64,000 nt of DNA, taken from NCBI GenBank assembly GCA_001931905.2, contig MSJI02000897.1, positions 124,001 through 188,000 of the forward strand, given 5' to 3'. The DNA is from Cladosporium sp. IMV 00045. Taxonomy: Eukaryota > Ascomycota > Dothideomycetes > Cladosporiales > Cladosporiaceae. A program made the position numbers and the translations under genes. Positions 10,619-21,434 of this stretch are shown piece by piece. Numbering within the stretch: position 1 is the stretch's first letter; each line of letters begins with the position of its first letter. The notes under the pieces are model-generated. The model saw only the letters and a program-made list of their open reading frames with translations. It made no database searches and was not told where the DNA came from.

Positions 10619-12332
10619 CTATAGTTTCGCTTTAACTGGTGTATTGCTGAGTCCTTTTGCGTCTTGCGCTGCCCATTCGCGTATGACTTTGCGTTGAATC
10701 TTTCCACTGGGTGATTTCGGGACTTCGTCGACAAACTGCGAAATGTCAGTACTGCGGCTCCCGACACCTAAGAATCAAAACATAACTTACCTTAACGCCG
10801 CCACTCAAGCGCTTATGCTTTGCTACTTGCTTCGCGACCCATTCTTGAATGTCCCTCTCCGTCGTTTTGCCCTTCGACTCATCCTTCAGAGAAACATACG
10901 CACGAGGCAACTCCTCGTGGTCTCCCTGTAGAGCGACCACCGCAGCGTCGGCAACATGCTCGTTCTCGAGCAAGACAGCTTCGAGCTCAGCAGGGGCGAC
11001 CTGGAAACCTTTCACCTTAATCAGCTCCTTCTTGCGGTCCACGATCCAATACCAGCCTTTGTCCATAATCGCAACATCTCCCGTGCGAAGAAACCCTTCT
11101 TCGTCGAAAGTCTCCTTAGTAGCCTTCTCATTACGCCAATAACCCAGACAAATGTTTGGCCCTCGAACGCAAATCTCACCACGCTCGCCGGCCGCGACTT
11201 CATTCCCATCCTCATCGACGAGTTTCATCTCGCTGTTCGGATCGATGTACCCGACGGAGCCGGAGCGATCGTCCATGCCTCCGGGAACGTGTAGGCAAGA
11301 GCAGGTGACTTCCGTCATGCCCCAAGTTTGGACGACTTTGAGCTGGCACTTTTCGGAGACTTCGTTCTGGAGTTCTTTTGATAGAGGTGCTGCTCCGCAG
11401 AGGATGTTGACGAGAGAACTTAGGTCGTACTTCTCTGTCTCTGGTCGTTTGGCAAGCATCACCAGGATAGGCGGTGCGGTTTGGATGTGTGTGATCCGGT
11501 GGTTTTGGATGTGGGAAAGCCACTTTTCGTAGTTGAAAGACCGCATGTAGTAGCACGGTGTTTGGTTGATGGCTGCAGCAGTGATAGACCATAGCTGACC
11601 GTAGGCGTGATACAAAGGCAGGAACCCGAGCCAGCGTTCTGGAGGTGCTTCGCCTGGAGGCTGTTCGAGGCGTCGCATGTACAGCGACTGCTCGACATTG
11701 GCGATCACGTTCTGGTGTGAAATCATGACACCTTTAGGAAGTCCTGTGGTGCCGCTGGAGTAGTTGAGGACCGCTATTCTCGTCTTCGACTCCTCTGGAC
11801 CCATGCGATGCCATTGCCAGGTTTCGCTCTCGGCAGTTGTACCCAGCATATCAAGCCAGCATCTCACGCCTTGCTGAGACTTTGCCGGTTCATCGCTGAA
11901 AAGATACAAGCGATCGCGAGGGAAGTTGACTTTCGACGCCGCTTTGAGCACAACGTCTAGAAACTGCGGCTCGACAAGCACCATTTTCGCACCGGTATTT
12001 TCAAGCTGATACGCCGTCTCATCGACTCCGTATGCCGGGTTGCAACCCGTGAATATCCGTCCCGACCCAGCTATTCCCAGATATGCAACAGGCACGAAGA
12101 TGTGATTGCTGCTATACATCAAAACCGCCTCATTTTGCTTGATGCCTAGACGATCGAGGCCGACGCCTAATCTCTTCACCCATTGTAGAAGCTGAGCGGG
12201 CGAAAGCGATCGACTCGTATCATCTGCGTCGATCCATGTCGGTTGGTCTGACGGAGCTGTGTTGAGTGGGAAGATATAGCTCAGGACATCGGTTTGGGGT
12301 ATGTCGATCTGGAAGGGCGATTTCTGAGGCAT
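10619..12332 (-). CDS. Acyl-CoA/4-coumarate-CoA ligase-like enzyme, peroxisomal
   Basis: Two exons, 12332-10791 and 10735-10619, with a 55-nt intron (GTAAGT...CGCAG), give 552 aa. ANL superfamily: the AMP-binding P-loop is YSSGTTGLPKGV, the TWGMTE motif follows, and the hinge and C-terminal lobe carry YWRNEKATKETF, RTGD and KGFQVAPAELE. The short second exon supplies PKSPSGKIQRK with the catalytic lysine. The last three residues are AKL, a type 1 peroxisomal targeting signal. The enzyme would activate an aromatic or fatty carboxylate as acyl-AMP and then acyl-CoA. Close fungal families include 4-coumarate-CoA ligase-like proteins for side-chain beta-oxidation; the substrate cannot be fixed from sequence. 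Confidence 0.93.
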
Positions 12333-13499
12333 GGCCGACGAGCTTCGAGATTCAGCTCAGAAATGTAGATGGGCATTGTAGCAGAAGTGTTTCGTCTTTA
12401 GCATTCGACGTGAATAAATGTCACAACGCCAGGTCAGGTTTGACCGAGGTTACGGATAAACGCCAAAAGGTTGTTGCCCGCGACATGGATCTCGTCATTG
12501 ACGTGGGGAAGCAAGATGGTGGAGAGACTGGGGATCTACGATTTACGACCATTGCAGATCTTCATACTCGGCATTTCGGGTTTTGGCACGCGTGTGAAGG
12601 TGATTCATCTGCGACAAGTTTTGCATAGTTTTGTTTGATGATTGCGCAAAACCAAAAGCTGGGACGCAGCTGTCGAGGTCTCCTTCGCTTTAGGTGCAAA
12701 GATGAGCATCAAGCATACATTCGATCAAAAGCTTAATGACAACCAATCATCACTCTCGAGAAACACAGCTGAATCTGACGACAATCTCCTTAATCATCAG
12801 CTATTATAGAATGATGGTTCAAAAGATGTCACAACTTCCAAAAAATTTGCAAAAGCGAGCAGCCTCGCATAAGGACACGAATGTACGGGGAAGTCTCTGG
12901 AACAAACCCCGAGAAACCCGTACATACGAGATCACCGACTTACAACCCACAATCAAGAAATTGTCACATCTCACAACCCGAGACGCCTTCACAGGATCGA
13001 CATGCAGATTTTCCAAGCGAACCCCGCAATCGCATCCTCCACACAAAGTGCTCACCTCTAACTACAGAAGAGCTAGATCTCAGGGCTGACCATGCAAGGC
13101 ATGTCAGATGCTGGCTTCGATCTAAGTGGAAGGCATGAAGGATTTTTGAAGCCATTGCGAGGGCTGAGAAGCGGGCTCAATCCTGGCTTGTACAAGCAAC
13201 GTGACACAAGGCCAATGTGGGACGAAGCTGTGTGCTCGAAGGATCTGACGAGCACACCCTTCAGACTTGATGCGTTTAAACAAAGGCTGAAAGCTGAATA
13301 ATCGTTGCGGGATTACGGATGTTTTGAATATCCCGTCTCCGAGTCTTGTGAGACTTGCAATGTCACTCGCGGTCTCACATTTAAAAGCGTGTTGATGTCT
13401 TCTATCAATCGCGACTGTTCACTATGGTTACTTTCTTTGAGTCACAACTCAAGAATCATCTGAAGCTCAGCTTGCCACCACAAAAACATCACCGCAGAC
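12333..13499. other. Divergent intergenic region between ligase and aldo-keto reductase
   Basis: About 1.17 kb with no convincing gene on either strand. It must hold the promoters of both flanking, divergently transcribed genes. Confidence 0.5.
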
Positions 13500-14694
13500 A
13501 TGGCATCTCATGACTCAGTCAAAGTCGTGCTCGGCGCCGGCCACATCGGCGACAAGATCGTCGGCTCCGACCTCGACGAGTATGTTGGAAGCTTTCGCAA
13601 ACACGGACATGTCGAGATCGACTCTGCTGCGACGTATCCGATACAAGATTGGGGCATGAGTGAGAAATTGCTTGGCCAGAAAGACCTCGACTGGGCACAG
13701 ATCAGCACCAAGATCAGCGGCATGGGTGAGCGAGCGCATTCCCGGGAGAAAATTCAAGTGGCCATCGAGGCGAGCTTGAAGAGCCTTAATGGCCATGCGA
13801 TTGACATATACTACTTCCATCTGCCGGAAAACGTGACGCCGCTTGAGGAGCAGTTGGGAGCCATTGACGAGGCGTACCGAGCTGGCAAATTCAAGAGGTT
13901 TGGCATCAGCAATTTCTCGCCGCAGCAAGTGGAAGACATTGTGGCGGTGGCTGAAAAGCATGGTCGGTATCCCTGGATGTGGCCTATGCGTACATCACTG
14001 ACTTCGACAGGATATGTGAAGCCGAGTGTCCTTCAGGGCCAATTCAATTGCCTGGCTAGGAAAGGCGAGGAAGAGTTGCTGCCCTTGTTGCGAAAACATG
14101 GCATAGCTTACTATGCCTACTCGTAAGTGCAATAGGTGGAAGCGCCCGAGAAAAGACATGTGGTTAATTCGAAGCCCGTAGTCCCGCTGCTGCAGGATTG
14201 TTGGCCGGGAAGGTCGGTCGCGAGACGTCGAATCAGTCTGGCAGCCGCTGGTCAAATGAGCACCTTGCTGGCCAAATGTATTCTGCCAGTAAGTCGTTCC
14301 TGATGATACTTTCGGCAACAAAAGCTAATTTTGAGAACCAGACTACTTCAAAGATCCAATCCTGGCAGCGTCGCAGAGCATACGAGACGTTGCCGAAAAG
14401 CACGGCATCAAGGGCCATGCAGCCAGTCTCAGGTGGTGCCTTCACCATTCAGCGTTGTCGAGCAAGCATGGAGATGCTGTGATCCTTGGCGCAAGTAGCG
14501 TTGCTCAGCTTAAGGACAATTTGGAGATATGTGATGCAGGCCCATTGCCGGAGGAAATTGTTCAGACGATTGAAGAGGCCTGGCCGAATATCAGAGACGT
14601 TGCGCCATGGGCGTGGATCCAGGTCACCAAACCTGTCGAGAGCATGAGCAACGTCGAAGGTAAAAGTCTCGAAGAATTAGGAGTCTCGCAGTAG
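13500..14694 (+). CDS. Aldo-keto reductase, AKR7-like (aflatoxin aldehyde reductase type)
   Basis: Four exons, 13500-13962, 14011-14122, 14182-14288 and 14342-14694, give 344 aa. The catalytic tetrad is visible: Asp in EIDSAATY, Tyr in the same block, Lys in ISTKISG, His in YYFHLPE. The barrel continues with RFGISNFSPQQV, GQFNCLARKGEEEL, YSPAAAGLLAGK and GASSVAQLKDN, the NADPH-binding end. Intron 1 is 48 nt with the weak donor GTCGGT. It is phase-neutral and stop-free, so retention would insert 16 residues. Likely role: NADPH-dependent reduction of aldehydes or ketones. Its 3' end overlaps the convergent PSI-domain gene by 18 bp. Confidence 0.9.
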
Positions 14695-15355
14695 TCGTGA
14701 GCGCTCGGTGGTTTGATCTTGTTCGCTGTAATGCGTCAAGTATTTTCGTTGGAAGAGAGTGCCAAAAGTGAGAGTCCAAGTCGGCCGAGCCCAAAGTTTT
14801 CCTCTTCTGCCACCGTCATCAGCAATCTCAAGTTCCCAACCGCAACGGGACCCAGTGCCGTAGACGCGATTGACGAATCGAGCACACAAGAAGATCGAGT
14901 AGAGAATCAAGATTGCGAACAGGGTGGCGACGAGCGAGATGATTATGCTGAGTAAAGTCGCAGTCGAGCATCCGCAGCCGAGGGTTTTAGTGCGCAATTC
15001 GAAACGATCCTCGGCGAGGGGACATAAACTTGGCTTGAATACCGGGTCCAGGAGGGTGGACGCTGGCACGCAAGTGGCGCTCTGTGCTTGAGGTCAGCAT
15101 ATAGGGTTGAGAAAATGGATACGTGCTCATTAAGAACATATTGGGCCGAATTTGACAGGTCCTGGTATAGTAGCGTTGCTATCTGATTTTCCGGCTTTTG
15201 CGGTCAGGCGAGACAAGGCTACATACCCGGGCACACCAGCCGCAGCCATGACTGCTGCGAAGGCATGAATCGCATTTCTGTTGCTTCCAGCACTCGGCCA
15301 AGGCAGTAGTGTTCTGTCGCACGTGGCTTGTAGGATCTAGTAGCGGCGTGGCCAT
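14677..15355 (-). CDS. Small single-pass membrane protein with PSI (plexin-type) cysteine domain
   Basis: Two exons, 15355-15227 and 15081-14677, with a 145-nt intron (GTATGT...CACAG), give 177 aa. The first exon ends in a cysteine-rich stretch (ECWKQQKCDSCLRSSHGCGW) and the second begins CVPAS. Joined, they form a PSI-like module (C-x5-C-x2-C-x6-C-x2-C) of the kind found in fungal PSI-domain proteins. Further cysteines (SLCPL, GCGC) precede one transmembrane helix (LLSIIISLVATLFAILILYSI). A cytoplasmic basic tail follows (RKYLTHYSEQDQ, RSRLLRDS). There is no classical signal peptide, so insertion is probably through the single helix with the N-terminus outside. Function unknown. Confidence 0.75.
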
Positions 15356-16123
15356 GACGATGAGACGAGCTGGCGGAGAGAGTGAACCAGCCGTTGAGGT
15401 CGCGTAGGTCAGCGGTTAGTGAACAGTGGCCAAAGCGAGAGAACTGACGGGCGGCAGATGGCGTATCTGCTCCTATCTCTGTCTTCTTTCGGTGGAGACG
15501 ACGGATGCTTGGTACAGTAGTAGACTAGTAGGAGAGACCATCAGAGATAGCCCAAAAGAACCGGCGGCCTGGAGATTGCTAGGGGAGACCTTCCGTGGTG
15601 ACCTCTACTCTCGTCGAGACCACGCAGCACCTGACGACCAGGGTTTCTGAAACTGCGGAGGCTGTCGCAGTTGCTCGCTTCCGAGGGCAACGCCTCTAAG
15701 CAAAAAGCTTGGCGGCCCAGACCTAAGTCCAACTTCACGCTATCGCTCCCGGACTTCATCTATCTGACAACGCGACGGCATGCCTCTTACTCGGCGATAG
15801 CACTACTCTCCCTAGAACCATGCTGTCTACCGCTTGCGGCTGTCACAGCCTTGCTTCATCAATTCCAACATGGATTCCAAGCGACTTCAGGTGGGTCAGC
15901 GAAAACTCAAGCTCGCCCGTTGCTTCACGGGCGGCACGGTGCAACGACTGAGACAGAAGACATATATACACCTCTGGCTCGTTGCTCTGCACAGTGAGAC
16001 CACCAACGCTCTCTTTTCGTTCTTTCTCTATATCTCTGCTCTTTGATAGAGCGTCCGTTCGCTTTCCCTTTCGATCCCTCCTTGTTCATCGTTTCTGCAT
16101 ACTAACCCTCCCGGCGAGGCAAG
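15356..16123. other. Intergenic, promoter side of cellobiose dehydrogenase
   Basis: No gene recognised. TATA-like ATATATAC at about 15961-15968 and pyrimidine-rich stretches (16016-16120) lie upstream of the dehydrogenase start. Confidence 0.5.
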
Positions 16124-19035
16124 ATGCAGCTCATTACTACTCTTCTCCCCGCTTTTTCCATCATTTCTGGAGCCTTGGCTCAATCCTCCCTCAAGTGGTC
16201 CTCTTTCACCGACGACAACGACATCGAATTCCAGAATGTCAACATCAACAGCGATGTTGGCTCCGGCGACGCGCAGTTCGGCGTGGTGCTGCCTCCTGCG
16301 GACGCGACCGACGTAGCCGACGAGTACATCGGCCGTCTGGTCGTCCCTATCCCGGAGTCTGGCACCTGGTTCGGTCTTGCTCATTCCAGCGGAATGACTA
16401 ACAACCTCATTCTCTTGGCCTGGCCCAATGGCGAGGACGTTATGACCGATTTCCGCTACGCGACCGGATACACCTCTCCCTCGCGTTACGACGGCAACGC
16501 TACTCTTAGCAAGATTTCAAGCTCAGTTAACGAGACCCATTTTGAACTTACCTACCGTTGCGAACACTGTTGGGTTTGGAACCTGGAAGGCACTGACGGA
16601 AACAAAATTCCCAGCACCACTGAGGGAGCTAGGCAGATTCTTGGTTGGGGCCAGGCTGCTGCTGGACCGTCCGATCCTACGGATGCGGGCAGCGCCATCG
16701 AGCAGCACGCCTCTGCCAACATGCTGGCTTTCCCCATCGTTGACGCCCGCAACCCTGCCTACACCGACTACACTTCCCTGGCATCGGCCCCGGAGTCGCC
16801 CACCCCTACTGGTACCTCCGGCGGTAACTCTACCACCTCTGCTGTTCCCTCCAGCACTGCTGTGCCTACTGCCGCTTGCCCCTCGAGCGGCCAAGCTAGC
16901 GCCAACACCACCTACGACTACATCATTGTTGGCTCCGGTGCAGGCGGTATTCCGGCTGCCGCTAAGCTCGCGGAGTCTGGTAAGAAAGTCCTCCTGATTG
17001 AACGCGGCCCTGCTTCTTCTGCCCGCCACGGTGGCACCATGAGGCCTGACTGGCTTGTTGGCTCTAACCAAACCCGTTTCGATGTTCCTGGTCTTTCCAA
17101 CGAGATCTGGGCCCACTCGGACGGCATTGCATGCACTGACTACTCTATCATGGCCGGATGCGTTCTCGGTGGCGGTACTGCCGTGAACGCTGGTCTTTGG
17201 TGGAACCCTACCCCCCTTGACTTTGACGACAACTTCCCCGAGGGTTGGAAGTACGCAGATATCGAGCCCGCTATTCAGCGCGCTTTTGAGAAGATTCCAT
17301 ACAACGAGCACCCGTCGATGGATGGCAAATTGTACAGGCCTCAGGGTTACAACGTTGTTGGTAAGTAGACACGTTCTCTGTTGAATCGACTGAAACATGC
17401 TGACCACGCATTATAGCCGGCGCTCTCGAGGCCGCTGGCTGGAAGAACGTCTCCGCCGGTGCGCAACCTGACGAGAAGAACCTCACCTACTCTCTGCCGA
17501 ACCACATGTTCGCTCACGGTGAGCGTGGCGGTCCCATGGCCACTTACCTCGTCGACGCCAAGGAGCTCCCCAACTTCACTCTTATGGTCAACACCACTGT
17601 CAACCGCGTCATTCGTGACGGCAGCGATGCTACCGGTGTCGAAGTTGAGGCATTCCTGCCTGGTGGCCAGTGCGGAAACATTAACCTGGCCACTGGCGGC
17701 AAGGTCATCCTTTCTGCCGGCACTTTCGGTTCTCCCAAGATTCTCTTCCGTTCTGGCATTGGTCCCCAGGACCAGCTTGAGAATGTCCAGAAGGCTGAGG
17801 GTGACGCCATGATCGATGAGGCTCAGTGGATCAACCTCCCAGTCGGCGAGAACCTTGACGACCATGCCAACACTGAGATTGTCATCACCCACCCCGACGT
17901 GTCTCTCTACGACTACTACGGAGCCTTCCAGAACCCCATCGCATCTGACAGCGAGGCGTACCTCGAGGACCGCACCGGAATTCTTACGCAAGCTGGCGCT
18001 AACCTCGGAGCTGTCTTCTGGCACGATTCCGTTGGCCCAGACGGTATCTCTCGCACCAGTCAGTGGACCTCTCGTGTTGAGAGCAGCCACGGCATCAAGG
18101 GAAACAACACGATCAGCTTGTCTCACTACCTCGGTCGCGGCAAGACCTCTCGTGGTCGCACCACCATCTCTACCGGTCTGAACATGATCGTTGCTGAGAC
18201 GCCCTACATCAACAACGACGATGACCTCGCTGCGACCAAGGACGCCATCAGCACTGTCCTTGCCGCCCTGAAGGCCAACGAGCAGGTCAAGGTCGTTTTT
18301 CCCGCCGGCAACACGACCCTCGACGACTACCTTGCCGACTACTCTCAAACCACTGGCTCGCGTAGCGCCAACCACTGGATGGGAACTTGCAAGATGGGTA
18401 CCGACTCCGGTCTTGAGGCCGACGGTACCGCTGTCGTCGACACCGACACCAAGGTCTACGGCATGGACAACCTGTTCGTCGTGGACGCTTCCATCTTCCC
18501 CGGCATGATCACCACCAACCCCAGTGCCCTCATCGTTTCCGTCGCCGAGCACGCGGTGGAGAAGATCATGGCTGTCGAAGGTGGCAGCACCGGCAGCAGC
18601 AGCAACAGCACCATCGTCCAAGGTGCGAAGAACGAAACCGGCGCTGTCACCCCGGTTGTCGAGACAGAATCGACTGCTTCGGCAGGCAACAGCACTGGCT
18701 CAGCCGCTCCCTCCGGCTCTGCCGCACAAGAACCTGCAGTCTCTAGCGCCCCAGCCAGCAACGCCACCTCTGCCGCGCCCGCCCCTACCGGCACCGCCAC
18801 CGCTGAGCCCCAGAACCCCACCGCCAGCGTGACCGTTGAGGACACCGCTCCCACCTCCTCCGCTGCCGCCGCCGCTTCTCCCTCCGCTTCCAGCGCGGGC
18901 AGCAGCAGCGACAGTGGTGCAGTGGCCCAGAAGTGGCAACAGTGCGGTGGTAACGCCGACTACTCTGGCCCGACGACCTGCGCCGAGGGCTCGACCTGCA
19001 AGCACTGGAGTGACTACTACTCCCAGTGCGTGTAG
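16124..19035 (+). CDS. CDH: Cellobiose dehydrogenase: cytochrome + GMC flavin domain + CBM1
   Basis: Two exons, 16124-17360 and 17417-19035 (56-nt intron), give 951 aa. The signal peptide is MQLITTLLPAFSIISGALAQ. Residues ~21-215 form the AA8 b-type cytochrome; heme ligands are probably Met91 (SSGMTNN) and His195 (IEQHASANM). A Ser/Thr/Pro linker follows. The AA3_1 GMC oxidoreductase starts with the FAD Rossmann motif GSGAGGIPAAAKL and holds NHWMGTCKMG and TTNPSALI with the catalytic His and Asn. After a long Ala/Ser/Thr/Pro linker, the last ~37 residues are a cellulose-binding CBM1 (WQQCGG ... CKHWSDYYSQCV, four Cys). Role: extracellular oxidation of cellobiose, passing electrons through the heme to lytic polysaccharide monooxygenases. 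The class with a CBM1 (IIA) is typical of ascomycetes. Confidence 0.97.
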
Positions 19036-20169
19036 AGGCCGGCGCAATGAACGCTGACGACTTGCATTGTTTTTGTGTTGTTGTTGCATTTACACATCCT
19101 GGTTTTTAACACCGGAACTTCATATTCGATTCTTGCTGTGCAGTACCTTTTTTGAGCGGCGCGTTTTATACCTTTGCTGATGTGAGGGGGATTGAGCCCC
19201 CTTGGGAAACAGAACAGATACTATTACTTCATCCAATTGACATTCTTCAACAAATCATTTCCATTTCCTTTCAATATTTTTCTTTTCGTTCCACTTCCTC
19301 ACTGAATACCATCTTGCATATGACAGCCGAAAGTCGTTGATCCGTACTATGGTGCAAGCCAATTTTCTGAACAGAGAAGGGTGCGTGCAAGGTAACTAGC
19401 AAAGTTCTTGCAACAGCTAAACTAGCGAAGCCAGGCAGCGATGTGTTCCTCGCCAGATTTTGCTCAAATAGACACCAACAATACCATAAACAGCACTTCT
19501 TACGTCGTGCACGATGCACAGCGGCGCGGTACGTTTTCCAGGTGGGGTCGCAGAACTCCAGTCACATGTACCTAGCTCTCGTCTCCTAATTCTAGATCAA
19601 AATTGAATTGAGTTCGAACAGAGCATCAAACGTACTAAGGCGAAAGCATTGGGTCTTGCACATCCAAGAAGTCTTGATACTGTGGAGGTACCGCTGCCGG
19701 CTTCCCAATCAGGCAAGCCGCGCGCGCCGGAGATGTCAACCTCAGCAAAAACTGACAATTTACTAGCGCGAGTCGGATCTGGCAAATAGGAGACAGGCAA
19801 TCCAAATCACATCACTTCCGCATCAACCTGCGAATGAATATAATGCGCGTCACTTCAAAAAGACGCTATGGATCATTCGCAACACATATAGACACATTGG
19901 TAACACGAAAGATTGCTCTATCGTGCACAATCAACTCAGGACAACTGGTAGGTAAGCCGAGACCTCGATTTCCCCTCTTCCATCTGAACGTAGCTCTTTG
20001 AGCTTCGTCCTGTCCATAGATCAACCACTGGATTGAGACTCGCGCCCTTATATATCTCAGAATCAGAATCAAAATGCAACCATACCTGCGCCCGCAAGCC
20101 CGCCTCACGCCCGCGACAGATGACACAGGTCACCAAATCGCATAACAGCAAGCCGAACGATCTCATAAC
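19036..20169. other. Intergenic between CDH and broken dioxygenase
   Basis: No supported gene. It contains the left copy of a 34-bp repeat (19314-19347). Confidence 0.5.
19314..19347 (+). repeat. 34-bp direct repeat, left copy
   Basis: Core TGACAGCCGAAAGTCGTT at 19321-19338. The copy at 21211-21244 matches at 31 of 34 positions in the same orientation. The two copies frame the broken dioxygenase gene. Confidence 0.75.
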
Positions 20170-21167
20170 ATGGCCGCACTCGCATGCGAGGCTGTCCATA
20201 CATGGGCTGCTCCTCACTCGACTGCATCGACTACAGGAGATCCAGCAAACGGACAGGACGCCATACGCCCTGACGTGCACTTTCTCGGCCCAGAACTCCC
20301 TATCGCCTTGCTAGAGCCTGGAATCAAGCCCCCGTTCATAGCCATGCAAAGGCTGTTCGATCATCTGCGATCGAATCCCGAAGAAGCTGCAGCACTAAAC
20401 GCCATATATCCCCGCAGAGGTATTCACAAGACGGCTGCGATGAGCAACCCGAATTCGGATCAGAAGTTCACTATCGACATCTCTCCTCACCGCACTGGAC
20501 TAATCCATCCAGAGCTTTCTTCTTCTCCCGCCAAGCACGGTCTAGACGAGATCCTCACATTCTTCGACACCGTGATTCAAGCTTGGGTGGGCCGCATCAT
20601 GGACTTGCTGCGCGACCTTGCCGGTGTTGACTTGACGCCGGCTCACCAGCAAGCCCAGCTCAACTTCCGCATCTGCGACTACAATCCTATCACAGCATCT
20701 CCAGACAGCGATAACGGCTGTGGCGCTCACACGGACTACGGGACCTTCAGTATCATCTTCCAGGATGGCACGAGCGGCCTTGAGTTCGAGGATCCTAATT
20801 CGAATGACACCTGGATCCCTATTCCGGGCCATGCAACCGTCGTTCTCGCTGGCTAGTGCGCCGTCATACTCACTGGTGCAAACGTGGTCGCTGTGCGCCA
20901 CAGAGTGCGCCGCACCCCGGGTGTCCGCCGGCTAAGCGCTGTGGTGTTCGTGGCGCCGAGCCCTGAGTTGTGCTGAGCCCTCTCATCAAGACGCCTGCTC
21001 CCGCAAGGCCATTCTCGAAGTTTGTGGAAGATGGTATGCTGACCGTGGGGTGGTTCAAAGAGTTCATGGGGAAAAAGTGGAGGCACCGGGAAGGTAACGA
21101 TGAGGCGGACGTTATGGGTGGACATGTGTCACAAGACGATGAGATCAAACGACTGATCTGGGCTTGA
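20170..21167 (+). pseudogene. 2-oxoglutarate/Fe(II) dioxygenase gene, broken
   Basis: The frame from ATG 20170 encodes 228 aa of an isopenicillin-N-synthase-like dioxygenase. The double-stranded beta-helix contains the HxD iron ligands (GAHTDYGTFSII). It is cut by TAG at 20854-20856, directly after VVLAG, where the family has Gly-Trp or Gly-Glu; TGG to TAG is a single G-to-A change. The frame then continues CAVILTGANVVAVRHRV, which would supply the distal iron His and the 2OG-binding Arg. After a one-base shift near 20970 it ends as PFSKFVEDGMLTVGWFKEFM ... to TGA 21167. The encoded fragment lacks the third iron ligand, so it should be inactive. Confidence 0.8.
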
Positions 21168-21210
21168 AAGGTGTGGACGGCATGACCATGCGCTTCTGTA
21201 AATACATGTT

Positions 21211-21244
21211 TTGCAAATGACAGCCGAAACTCGTTAATCCGTAC
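21211..21244 (+). repeat. 34-bp direct repeat, right copy
   Basis: Core TGACAGCCGAAACTCGTT at 21218-21235. Three mismatches to the copy at 19314-19347. It lies 44 bp past the end of the broken dioxygenase. Confidence 0.75.
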
Positions 21245-21434
21245 AATGCATCAATGCATCGCATCAATTCCCATCAAGCAGACCAAGCAAGACTAGTATC
21301 AGGCGTACAATCAAACTCAACTCCATCATCTGTCCCACGCTGCAAATGGGACGAACCAACCACCAAATTCTCCCCCCAAATCGCACAGTTCTTCGTTCTC
21401 TCAAAAATTCTAAAGAATAACAAAGGCAATCTCA

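Noticed and set aside
17347..18621. 424-codon antisense open frame across CDH
   Set aside because: Val/Gly-rich, no start context or domain; the sense strand is unambiguous cellobiose dehydrogenase.
18456..19089. Long open frames antisense to the CDH linker and CBM
   Set aside because: Shadow frames produced by the GC-rich Ala/Ser/Thr/Pro linker coding sequence.
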